Shown one piece after another: positions 1 to 4,647 of a stretch of DNA of 5,166 bases. Each line of letters starts with the position of its first letter. The first letter of the stretch is position 1. Where the stretch lies: NCBI GenBank assembly GCA_022563285.1, contig JADFNQ010000112.1, positions 1 to 5,166 of the forward strand. The letters run 5' to 3'. The position numbers and the translations under genes are program-made. Origin of the DNA: Chloroflexota bacterium. Its GTDB lineage: Bacteria; Chloroflexota; Dehalococcoidia; SM23-28-2; RBG-16-64-32. Below the pieces are notes generated by a model, which saw only the letters and a list, made by a program, of their open reading frames with translations, searched no databases and was not told the origin of the DNA.

Positions 1-196
1 CCAGTGTCCAGCAGGGCGTAATGCGCTCGTGGAGAGTGATGCCCGGAAGGTACTTCGAGTTGACGCGGTGGTCGCGGATCTCCTCCAGGACGTCCTGCTC
101 GATGTTCCAGAGGCGGACGCGGCGACCGTTGCCCGCGATAATCTGGGCGAGGGCGGTGCCCATGTTGCCGGCGCCCAGGATGGCGACGCTGTCCAT
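1..196 (-). CDS. gpsA: NAD(P)-dependent glycerol-3-phosphate dehydrogenase, N-terminal part (cut by left window edge)
   Basis: Only the first 65 codons are present; the gene continues beyond base 1. The enzyme reduces dihydroxyacetone phosphate to sn-glycerol 3-phosphate for phospholipid synthesis in the cytoplasm. The visible part is the start of a Rossmann fold. The dinucleotide-binding loop GAGNMGTALA is at residues 8-17, where the family usually has GAGSWGTALA, so the usual Trp is Met here. After it come the second strand VRLWNI (27-32) and the family signature NSKYLPGITL (45-54). The ATG at 194-196 sits five bases after the TAG of the upstream hydrolase gene. No good Shine-Dalgarno sequence precedes it, so translation is probably coupled to that gene. 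Family assignment is by motif recognition. A related NAD-binding dehydrogenase is the alternative, but the YLPGI motif favours GpsA. Confidence 0.87.
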   Translation of the reverse strand, partial: MDSVAILGAGNMGTALAQIIAGNGRRVRLWNIEQDVLEEIRDHRVNSKYLPGITLHERITPCWTL

Positions 197-201
197 CGGC
201 T

Positions 202-933
202 CTACTCGAAGCGGTAGGTGCCGAAGTCCCTGGCCGCGATAACGTTTTCCAGGCCCGTGATATCGGGCTCCCCGTTCAGGTGGGTGAGGATTATCGTCGT
301 CTCCGCCGCCACCCGCTTGCGTATCACCCGCAGGTCGTCCACGCCCATGTGCTCGGGGCCCTCGCCTTCGCTGTAGGTGCAGTCCAGCACCAGGACATCG
401 GCGCCGTCCGCGAGCTCAAAGATCTCGTCGCAGAACATCGTGTCGCCCGTGTAGGCTACCGTCTTGTCGCCTAGGGGCACACGGTACCCGAAGCACTCCA
501 GGCTATCGGGGACGTGATTCATGGGGAACGCCCGGAAGGCGATCTCGTTCACGTACTGGTCGGCGCCGGGCTGGGCCTCTACGTAGCGCCGGCGGTACCC
601 CGCTTCACGCGTCACGTTGGGGTAGCACTGGCGGGCGAACTCCTCGATCTTCGCTTCCACGCCGGGCGGGCCGACGATGAACAGGTCGTCCCGGCGCTCG
701 GTCAGGTAGACGTACTCCAGGAAGAGGAATGGTATGCCCATGAAGTGGTCGCCGTGGAAGTGCGAGAGGAAGATGACTTCGATGTTCGTGAGCGGCGTCT
801 CCAGCCGCTTCAAATGGGGGAGCAGGGTGGGCGGTGCGTCGAACAAGTAGCGTCCGTTGGCCAGAAAAGAACTCCAGTAGCGCCCGCCGGCTGCGAAAGC
901 GTTGCCTGTCCCCAGAAAGGCTAGCTCCATCAT
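202..933 (-). CDS. Metallo-beta-lactamase-fold hydrolase, RNase Z-like
   Basis: A 243-aa cytoplasmic protein with no signal peptide. It begins with the beta strand MELAFLGTGNAF (2-13) typical of the RNase Z-like branch of the superfamily. The zinc ligands are recognisable: HFHGDH at 58-63 (H58, H60, D62, H63), H140 in PMNHVPDS, D164 in YTGDT, and H218 in ILTHLN. H195 in GPEHMG may be another catalytic or metal residue. It is shorter than a typical bacterial RNase Z (about 300 aa) and I see no glycine/proline-rich exosite arm for tRNA, so tRNA 3' processing is uncertain; a phosphodiesterase or other hydrolase role is equally possible. Two tandem ATGs occur (933 and 930). The strong AGGAGG (953-958) lies 19 bases upstream, farther than usual, and a weaker AAAGAG lies 9 bases away. 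No in-frame start exists upstream before a stop, so the start is secure to within one codon. gpsA follows after five bases. Confidence 0.88.
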   Translation of the reverse strand: MMELAFLGTGNAFAAGGRYWSSFLANGRYLFDAPPTLLPHLKRLETPLTNIEVIFLSHFHGDHFMGIPFLFLEYVYLTERRDDLFIVGPPGVEAKIEEFARQCYPNVTREAGYRRRYVEAQPGADQYVNEIAFRAFPMNHVPDSLECFGYRVPLGDKTVAYTGDTMFCDEIFELADGADVLVLDCTYSEGEGPEHMGVDDLRVIRKRVAAETTIILTHLNGEPDITGLENVIAARDFGTYRFE

Positions 934-967
934 ACTAGACGACTCTTTCTCCCCTCCTGGCTACAGC

Positions 968-1001
968 AGGGCTGAGCCCCGACAAGTCAGGACTCAGCCC
1001 C
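968..1001 (-). terminator. Long stem-loop between the thiolase and hydrolase genes (terminator or leader hairpin)
   Basis: An 8-bp perfect stem joins 969-976 to 993-1000 (GGGCTGAG/CTCAGCCC). In minus-strand RNA the stem continues inward through CCUGA/UCGGG with G.U wobbles, giving about 14 pairs around a CUUG tetraloop, plus one outer wobble pair (968 with 1001). In plus-strand RNA those wobbles become A-C mismatches, so the structure is best on the strand that carries the genes. On that strand it is preceded by an A-rich stretch but not followed by a U tract; the T-rich tract lies at 1004-1018 on the plus side. It may therefore end thiolase transcripts inefficiently, block antisense transcripts from the left, or be a 5'-leader structure of the hydrolase gene. 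The hairpin is seen directly; its role is inference. Confidence 0.5.
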
Positions 1002-1030
1002 TCCTTTTGGTTTTTGTTCCTACCGCTATT

Positions 1031-2167
1031 TTACTTCTTGATGATGTGGATGGTGCAAGCGGAGCCCAGGCCGATGACGTGGGCCAGGCCTACCTTGGAG
1101 TTCTCTACCTGACGCCCCCCCGCCTGACCGCGCAGATGCCAGACGATCTCCAAGATGTTGGCGACGCCGGTAGCGCCCAGCGGGTGTCCCTTGGAGAGCA
1201 GGCCTCCGCTGGCGTTGACGGGAATGCGACCGCCGATCTGGGGATCGCCGCGGTCGATGAAATCGCCGGCCTCGCCGTCGCCGCACAGGCCCAGGTTCTC
1301 GTAGTGGATCAGCTCGGCGGTGGCGAAGCAGTCATGCAGCTCCACCTGGCTCAGCTCCTCCGGGCCGATGCCGGCTTGGTCGTAGGCCAGCTTGGCGGCG
1401 TTACGGGTCAGCGTGTTCACGTCGAACATGGTGGGGTTGCGCTCCTGCCAGGGGTCGGAGGTGAGGGCGGAAGCGGCCACCCAGATCGGCTTTGTCGTGT
1501 GCTGCTTCGCCTTCTCCGCGGACATGAGCACGGCGGCGGCGGCGCCATCGCCTGTGGGGCAGCACATGTAGAGGGTGTTGGGCCAGGCGATCATCCTGGC
1601 GTTCATCACGTCCTCCAGTGGCGTCTCCTGCTGGTACTGGGCATACGGGTTATGAACGCCGTGCTTATGGTTCTTCACCGATATCTTGGCGAAGTGCTCC
1701 ATCTTGGTGCCGTACTTGCGCATGTGCTCCACGCCGGCCTGCCCGAACACTCCGGGCATCAGGCCGGTACCCATCACTCCCTCCGTGCTGTAGTCGCGGT
1801 TGCCGCCACCAGCGCCCAGCAGGCCCATCTTCCCCATCTGCTCGCTGCCGATGGCCAGGGCGACGTCGTACATGCCGGAGGCGACGGCCATGTAAGCCTC
1901 GCGGAAGGCGGTGGAGCCGGTGGCGCAGGCGTTGGCCACGTTCACCACGGGGACGCCGGTGGCCCCGATCTCCTTCATGATCCGCTGGCCGATCATGGCG
2001 TTGGACTGATACAGGTTGCCGCTGGCCACCATCTCCACTTCGTTGATGGAGATGCCGGCGTCCTTCAGCGCCCCGATGGCGGCGTCCGCCGCGAGGCTGA
2101 CGACGTCCTTGTCCGGGTAGCGCCCGAACTTGATCATACCGGCGCCGACTATCGCTACGTCTCTCAC
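1031..2167 (-). CDS. SCP-x-type thiolase (acetyl-CoA acyltransferase / lipid-transfer protein family)
   Basis: A 378-aa thiolase-fold enzyme that should act on acyl-CoA thioesters, by thiolytic cleavage, Claisen condensation or, in some relatives, retro-aldol cleavage. Motifs run in the expected order: the nucleophile Cys81 in NACATGS (79-85), the MCCPTGDGAAA region (201-211), HDCF at 278-281, and GGLLSKGHPLGATG at 321-334 with His328. The C-terminal GLGSACTIHI (367-375) replaces the CxGxG of classical thiolases. HDCF is the fingerprint of SCP2/SCP-x thiolases, where its Cys (here C280) is thought to supply the second catalytic thiol. Length is normal and nothing appears missing. The start is GTG, preceded by AAGGAGG with a 5-base spacer. 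It lies 35 bases after the DUF35 gene, a common partner, so the two are probably co-transcribed. The exact substrate cannot be read from the sequence. Confidence 0.93.
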   Translation of the reverse strand: MRDVAIVGAGMIKFGRYPDKDVVSLAADAAIGALKDAGISINEVEMVASGNLYQSNAMIGQRIMKEIGATGVPVVNVANACATGSTAFREAYMAVASGMYDVALAIGSEQMGKMGLLGAGGGNRDYSTEGVMGTGLMPGVFGQAGVEHMRKYGTKMEHFAKISVKNHKHGVHNPYAQYQQETPLEDVMNARMIAWPNTLYMCCPTGDGAAAAVLMSAEKAKQHTTKPIWVAASALTSDPWQERNPTMFDVNTLTRNAAKLAYDQAGIGPEELSQVELHDCFATAELIHYENLGLCGDGEAGDFIDRGDPQIGGRIPVNASGGLLSKGHPLGATGVANILEIVWHLRGQAGGRQVENSKVGLAHVIGLGSACTIHIIKK

Positions 2168-2172
2168 GGTGT

Positions 2173-2179
2173 CCTCCTT
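2173..2179 (-). promoter_or_regulatory. Ribosome binding site fixing the GTG start of the thiolase
   Basis: AAGGAGG on the minus strand, five bases before the GTG at 2165-2167. The encoded N-terminus (RDVAIVGAG) is the usual beginning of this thiolase family, so the non-ATG start is well supported. Confidence 0.8.
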
Positions 2180-2202
2180 ACCAGGGTGCGGCCGTCATGC
2201 GG

Positions 2203-2643
2203 CTAGTTGAGCACTCTGAACTTGGCTGCGATGACGTCGTTCCCTTCGCGGTCGGTGCGCACCTTCTCGGTGTACATCCTGACCTTCTTGCCAAACCACT
2301 CCGGGCTGGGGTTTTCCGGGTCAAGGCCGTAGACGTTGCCCCGCACGGACACCCCCTCCGGCAGGTCGATGATGGCGGCGACGTAGGGAGCCTCTAACCC
2401 CGGCACCGTCTGGTGGACGACGGAGAAGACGTAGATCTCGCCCTCGTCGCTGAGGTGGACCTCCTCCAGGGGGTCGGTGTCGCCGCACTTGCCGCAGGCT
2501 ATGCGTTCGCCGAGGAAGACGGCGCCGCAGGCCTTGCACTTGCTGCCCCACAGGTAGGGCTCCTCCTTGGGGTCTTCCGGTATGCGCAGGAAGGGGACGA
2601 TGGGGTTGCGCTTCTTCTCTTCTGAGGCGGTTTCTTGAGTCAA
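2203..2643 (-). CDS. DUF35 zinc-ribbon/OB-fold acyl-CoA-associated protein
   Basis: A 146-aa protein. An acidic and basic N-terminal tail leads to a helix (about 11-30), then a rubredoxin-like zinc ribbon with Cys36-x2-Cys39 and Cys50-x2-Cys53. A C-terminal OB fold follows (about 62-146; strands EIYVFSVVHQ, PYVAAIIDL and GVSVRGNVYG). This is the standard DUF35 layout. Members bind next to thiolase-fold enzymes and are thought to help bind or channel acyl-CoA; known pairs include the actinobacterial Ltp2-DUF35 steroid side-chain retro-aldolase and the archaeal thiolase/HMG-CoA synthase complexes. The adjacent downstream SCP-x thiolase makes a two-component complex the likeliest role here. The start is TTG; no ATG or GTG is placed to begin the protein, and a strong ribosome binding site precedes it. 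A promoter-like sequence lies just upstream. Confidence 0.92.
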   Translation of the reverse strand: MTQETASEEKKRNPIVPFLRIPEDPKEEPYLWGSKCKACGAVFLGERIACGKCGDTDPLEEVHLSDEGEIYVFSVVHQTVPGLEAPYVAAIIDLPEGVSVRGNVYGLDPENPSPEWFGKKVRMYTEKVRTDREGNDVIAAKFRVLN

Positions 2644-2649
2644 GGGGGA

Positions 2650-2655
2650 CCTCCT
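2650..2655 (-). promoter_or_regulatory. Ribosome binding site fixing the TTG start of the DUF35 gene
   Basis: AGGAGG on the minus strand, six bases before the TTG at 2641-2643. It is the only strong Shine-Dalgarno match near the 5' end and decides the non-ATG start. Confidence 0.75.
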
Positions 2656-2676
2656 GGGGCTATCTGAGACGCCTAG

Positions 2677-2706
2677 TTTGTATCACGAGGCTGCACGGGC
2701 AGTCAA
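2677..2706 (-). promoter_or_regulatory. Candidate sigma70-type promoter for the DUF35-thiolase unit
   Basis: On the minus strand a -35 box TTGACT (2701-2706; 5 of 6 consensus bases) is followed after 18 bases by a -10 box TACAAA (2677-2682; 4 of 6). Transcription would begin near 2668-2671, giving a short leader of about 25 bases that includes the AGGAGG site. The position in the only sizeable gap (82 bp) between the cupin and DUF35 genes supports it. It is a consensus match only, in an organism whose sigma factors are unknown. Confidence 0.45.
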
Positions 2707-2725
2707 GTTAAGGAGCCCGCGGCCC

Positions 2726-3037
2726 TTACTCCACTACGTGCTGGTCCTCCCGGTCCAGCGGCGGAATGGAGAGGCTGAGCAGCAGCGCCGGACCATCCAC
2801 CGCCCGTACGCCGTGCCGCACTCCCTTCTCGATGCGCACCGTCTCGTACGGACGCAGCCGCATGGTACGGTCGCCCACCTGCGCCTCCACCTCCTCCTCG
2901 AGCACGGTGTATATCTGGGCGCACTTCTCGTGATGGTGAAGCGCCACCCGCTCTGACTCCTTCATGCCGATGATGCGGATGCTGCACTCCGGCATCTCCA
3001 CGTGGGACAGGATCTCGTATTCGCCCATGTGCTTCAC
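2726..3037 (-). CDS. Small single-domain cupin protein
   Basis: A 103-aa protein made of one cupin beta-barrel, near the minimum size for the fold. Motif 1 is at about 30-55: His34-His35-His36, then Gln41 where the consensus has Glu, then YTVLEEEVEAQVG, where the usual VLEGE reads VLEEE. Motif 2 is at about 64-78 (YETVRIEKGVRHGVR) with His75. A metal site from two or three His plus Gln is plausible. Cupins of this type range from isomerases and dioxygenases to small-molecule binding proteins, so no reaction is assigned. The GTG start (3035-3037) overlaps the TGA of the nucleotidyltransferase gene as GTGA, and GAGGAG (3044-3049) lies six bases before it, so translation is probably coupled. An ATG three codons later (3026-3028) is a less likely start. 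Confidence 0.85.
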   Translation of the reverse strand: MKHMGEYEILSHVEMPECSIRIIGMKESERVALHHHEKCAQIYTVLEEEVEAQVGDRTMRLRPYETVRIEKGVRHGVRAVDGPALLLSLSIPPLDREDQHVVE

Positions 3038-3690
3038 GGCGCTCTCCTCACCCGGGCGGACGCCCGCCCCCGGACGGGGACCCGTCTGGGCCCGTCGGGG
3101 CGAAAGTAGCTGGCGCGCGCTTTCTGGTACTCCTGGGGCCGGTTCAGGTTCAGCAGCACCGTCGGGGTCTCGAAGGCCAGCTCCTCGACGTCTGCTTCGT
3201 GCCTGGCGATGACCTCCCGCAGCCCCTGCGTCTCCTCGTTCACCTCCCGCAGCTCCGGCAGCAGAGAACCGTCCAGCACCGGCGGGTGACCGCGCTTCTG
3301 TTCGTACGTGGGGACGGTGATGAGGTTGCCGGAGCGCCGGTGCATGTCCACCAGCCGGGCGATCACGTCGTGGGGGCGGGGCTGGTCGACGTTAAGGATA
3401 AGGATGGCCGTCGTGTCGTCCGGTAGGGCGGCGGCGCCCAGGCGAAGAGACGAGGCGCGCCCCTCAGCGTACAGCTCGTTGATCACGGTCTGGGCGCCGC
3501 CGCTGCGGACGTAGGGCAGCACTTCATCGGCGCGGTGCCCCAGCACCACCACCACCCGGTCGACCGGTGGGCCCTTGAGCTGAGCGAGCTGGTACTCGAT
3601 GAGGGTGTAGCCGCCCCATTCCAGCAGCGGCTTGGGGACGCCCATGCGGGAGCTTTCCCCGCCGGCGAGGAGGATGGCGGCGACGGTCAA
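3034..3690 (-). CDS. MobA/MocA-like nucleotidyltransferase (probable molybdenum cofactor cytidylyl- or guanylyltransferase)
   Basis: A 218-aa protein from the TTG at 3688-3690. The N-terminal VAAILLAGGESSRMGVPKPL carries the NTP-binding signature LAGG-x2-SRMG (8-17) and Lys20. Later come VVVVLG (47-52), the metal-binding segment LNVDQP (99-104, Asp102) and TVPTYEQKRGHPPVL (125-139), in which the RGHP is typical of MocA-type enzymes. Such enzymes add CMP (or GMP) to molybdopterin, giving the dinucleotide cofactor; the cytosine form is used by xanthine dehydrogenase-family hydroxylases, and a large subunit of that family lies two genes upstream. The last ~25 residues are Arg/Pro-rich (RRVPVRGRASARVRRAP) and look unlike the family end. 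A TTG at 3756 or ATG at 3726 would extend the reading frame, but that extension would translate a hairpin repeat. The gene overlaps the cupin by four bases. Confidence 0.87.
   Translation of the reverse strand: MTVAAILLAGGESSRMGVPKPLLEWGGYTLIEYQLAQLKGPPVDRVVVVLGHRADEVLPYVRSGGAQTVINELYAEGRASSLRLGAAALPDDTTAILILNVDQPRPHDVIARLVDMHRRSGNLITVPTYEQKRGHPPVLDGSLLPELREVNEETQGLREVIARHEADVEELAFETPTVLLNLNRPQEYQKARASYFRPDGPRRVPVRGRASARVRRAP
3054..3086 (-). repeat. Two adjacent GC-rich hairpins inside the nucleotidyltransferase 3' end
   Basis: GGGCGG (3054-3059) pairs with CCGCCC (3064-3069) around a 4-base loop, and GACGGG (3073-3078) pairs with CCCGTC (3081-3086) with almost no loop, leaving about 5 usable pairs. 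They lie just upstream of the cupin ribosome binding site (3044-3049) and underlie the Arg-rich tail. They may affect cupin translation or RNA stability, or may be a by-product of very high GC. Confidence 0.4.
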
Positions 3691-3695
3691 GAGGT

Positions 3696-3702
3696 CTCCT
3701 CC
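3696..3702 (-). promoter_or_regulatory. Ribosome binding site fixing the TTG start of the nucleotidyltransferase
   Basis: GGAGGAG on the minus strand, five bases before the TTG at 3688-3690. The protein then starts directly at the VAAILLAGG strand where this family normally begins, so this start is preferred over longer ones. The site is separated by one base from the hairpin ending at 3704. Confidence 0.75.
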
Positions 3703-3703
3703 C

Positions 3704-3755
3704 CCGCAGCCTGGAGGCTGCGGCATCCGCTTCAAGCTGCGGCCTCCAGGCCGCA
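3704..3755. repeat. Bipartite mirrored hairpin element (REP/BIME-like)
   Basis: Two near-identical palindromes in opposite orientation. The first pairs CCGCAGCC (3704-3711) with GGCTGCGG (3716-3723) around TGGA. The second pairs TGCGGCC (3738-3744) with GGCCGCA (3749-3755) around TCCA. The loops are complementary to each other and the spacer holds a third short palindrome, GCTTCAAGC (about 3730-3737 and neighbours). The halves therefore also form one larger imperfect inverted repeat. This layout resembles REP/BIME-type intergenic repeats or a MITE remnant. It fills the gap between the DinB-SCP2 and nucleotidyltransferase genes and touches the ribosome binding site of the latter. Only one copy occurs here, so whether it is dispersed in the genome cannot be judged. 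Confidence 0.7.
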
Positions 3756-3759
3756 ATGC

Positions 3760-3771
3760 AGAATATATTCT
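3760..3771. repeat. 12-bp perfect AT-rich palindrome at the end of the DinB-SCP2 gene
   Basis: AGAATATATTCT reads the same on both strands and overlaps the TAG stop (3770-3772) of the DinB-SCP2 gene. It is the most AT-rich spot nearby. It could be an operator half-site pair or supply a -10 box (TATATT on the minus strand) for the nucleotidyltransferase-cupin pair, but no good -35 box sits at the right distance. Confidence 0.4.
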
Positions 3772-4621
3772 ATTCGCTTACCTGGAACAGCTCGCTCAGC
3801 TTCATCGCCAGGCCTGAGTTGCCGCCCAGGTGCACCTTGCGGGTAGTGATGGCCCAGACGGGGTTCAAGTCGTTGTTGGAGAGGTCTATCCACAACTGCG
3901 GCTTGGTGCGAACTTCGATATCGAAGCTCTCCGGTGTGCCATCCTCGGTTTCGGCTCTACCTTCGCCTATGTGAATAGCCCACTGGCCGCCGCCCGCGCC
4001 CTCCATGTTGAAATGGTAGGTGGCGTTCATGTCCGCGCCGCGGCTGGGCCAGAAGATAAGCGGCATGAAGTGGAAGATGCGGTCGAGCTGGAAGTGCACC
4101 TCTTCCGGGGTGCCGACATCTATCCAATGGGGCAGCTGCTTTTTGGCGGCGCGGCGGATGTCCTGATAGTGTCCCGGCAGGTGCAGGTAGCTGGAGAAGA
4201 AGAGGTCCCGCACCGTGCCCGGGCGGTCCCACTCGGGGCTGGAGGCGGGCTTGTCCAGGTCCGCCTCGCTTAGTCCGTCCAACGTCTCTAGGCTCCTCTG
4301 GAAGGCGGCCTTGAAGCGGGCCATGAGCTCGGTTACCGGCAGGTCGCGCACCGTCGCCAACAGCCCCTCGTTGTACTCGTTGATCGCCTCGCGTCCATCG
4401 AAGCCGGGTAGCTGCCCGGGCTCGCCGGACATCGCCTGCTCCAGCAGGCGATTGCCTTGTTCCTCCTGGGTGATCACAAGGTGCGCTAGGTAGTCCTTGG
4501 CCGTCCAGCGGTCCGAAGCCTTCTTACCCCACTCCTTATCGTCCAGCCGCTCGTAGGAGTCCAGGCTACGCTGTAACGCCTGCGCGTAGTACTGTTTGAT
4601 CTGCTCTTTGCTGGGCTTCAT
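3770..4621 (-). CDS. DinB-like / SCP2-domain protein (mycothiol-dependent maleylpyruvate isomerase-like layout)
   Basis: A 283-aa soluble protein with two parts. Residues 1-160 form a DinB-type four-helix bundle: RWTAKDYLAHL (38-48) gives His47, and YLHLPGHYQDI (145-155) gives His147 and His151 in an HxxxH arrangement. Together these match the three-His metal site of the DinB/MDMPI superfamily. Residues from about 198 to 283 (TYHFNMEG to KLSELFQVSE) look like an SCP2-type domain, including the strands QWAIHIGEG, FDIEVRT and LWIDLSNNDLNP. In known mycothiol-dependent maleylpyruvate isomerases a DinB domain is likewise followed by an SCP2-like C-terminal domain. The thiol cofactor and substrate here are unknown, and a role in aromatic or lipid metabolism is inference. 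The ATG start is supported by GGAGG (4627-4631) five bases upstream. It lies 26 bases after the molybdenum hydroxylase gene, so an operon is likely. Confidence 0.82.
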   Translation of the reverse strand: MKPSKEQIKQYYAQALQRSLDSYERLDDKEWGKKASDRWTAKDYLAHLVITQEEQGNRLLEQAMSGEPGQLPGFDGREAINEYNEGLLATVRDLPVTELMARFKAAFQRSLETLDGLSEADLDKPASSPEWDRPGTVRDLFFSSYLHLPGHYQDIRRAAKKQLPHWIDVGTPEEVHFQLDRIFHFMPLIFWPSRGADMNATYHFNMEGAGGGQWAIHIGEGRAETEDGTPESFDIEVRTKPQLWIDLSNNDLNPVWAITTRKVHLGGNSGLAMKLSELFQVSE

Positions 4622-4647
4622 CCAATCCTCCCTATGTAAACTCCGTC

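Noticed and set aside
902..2206. A 434-codon open frame on the plus strand
   Set aside because: It lies antisense to the thiolase, whose conserved motifs are unmistakable. Its translation is Gly/Ala/Val/His-rich low-information sequence, typical of an antisense shadow in GC-rich DNA.
2709..2728. Weak stem TAAGG/CCTTA after the cupin stop as a terminator
   Set aside because: It has only five pairs with a 10-base loop and no U tract on the gene strand.
3691..3756. N-terminal extension of the nucleotidyltransferase from a TTG at 3756 or ATG at 3726
   Set aside because: The extension would translate the hairpin element, has no good ribosome binding site, and adds residues before the strand where the family normally starts. 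The TTG at 3690 has an ideal GGAGGAG.
3830..4273. A 147-codon plus-strand open frame opposite the DinB-SCP2 gene
   Set aside because: No family motif is recognisable and the minus-strand frame has clear metal-site and SCP2 features, so this is a shadow.
4470..4477. GTGATCAC palindrome as a regulator site
   Set aside because: It is inside the DinB-SCP2 coding region, only 8 bp, and expected by chance.
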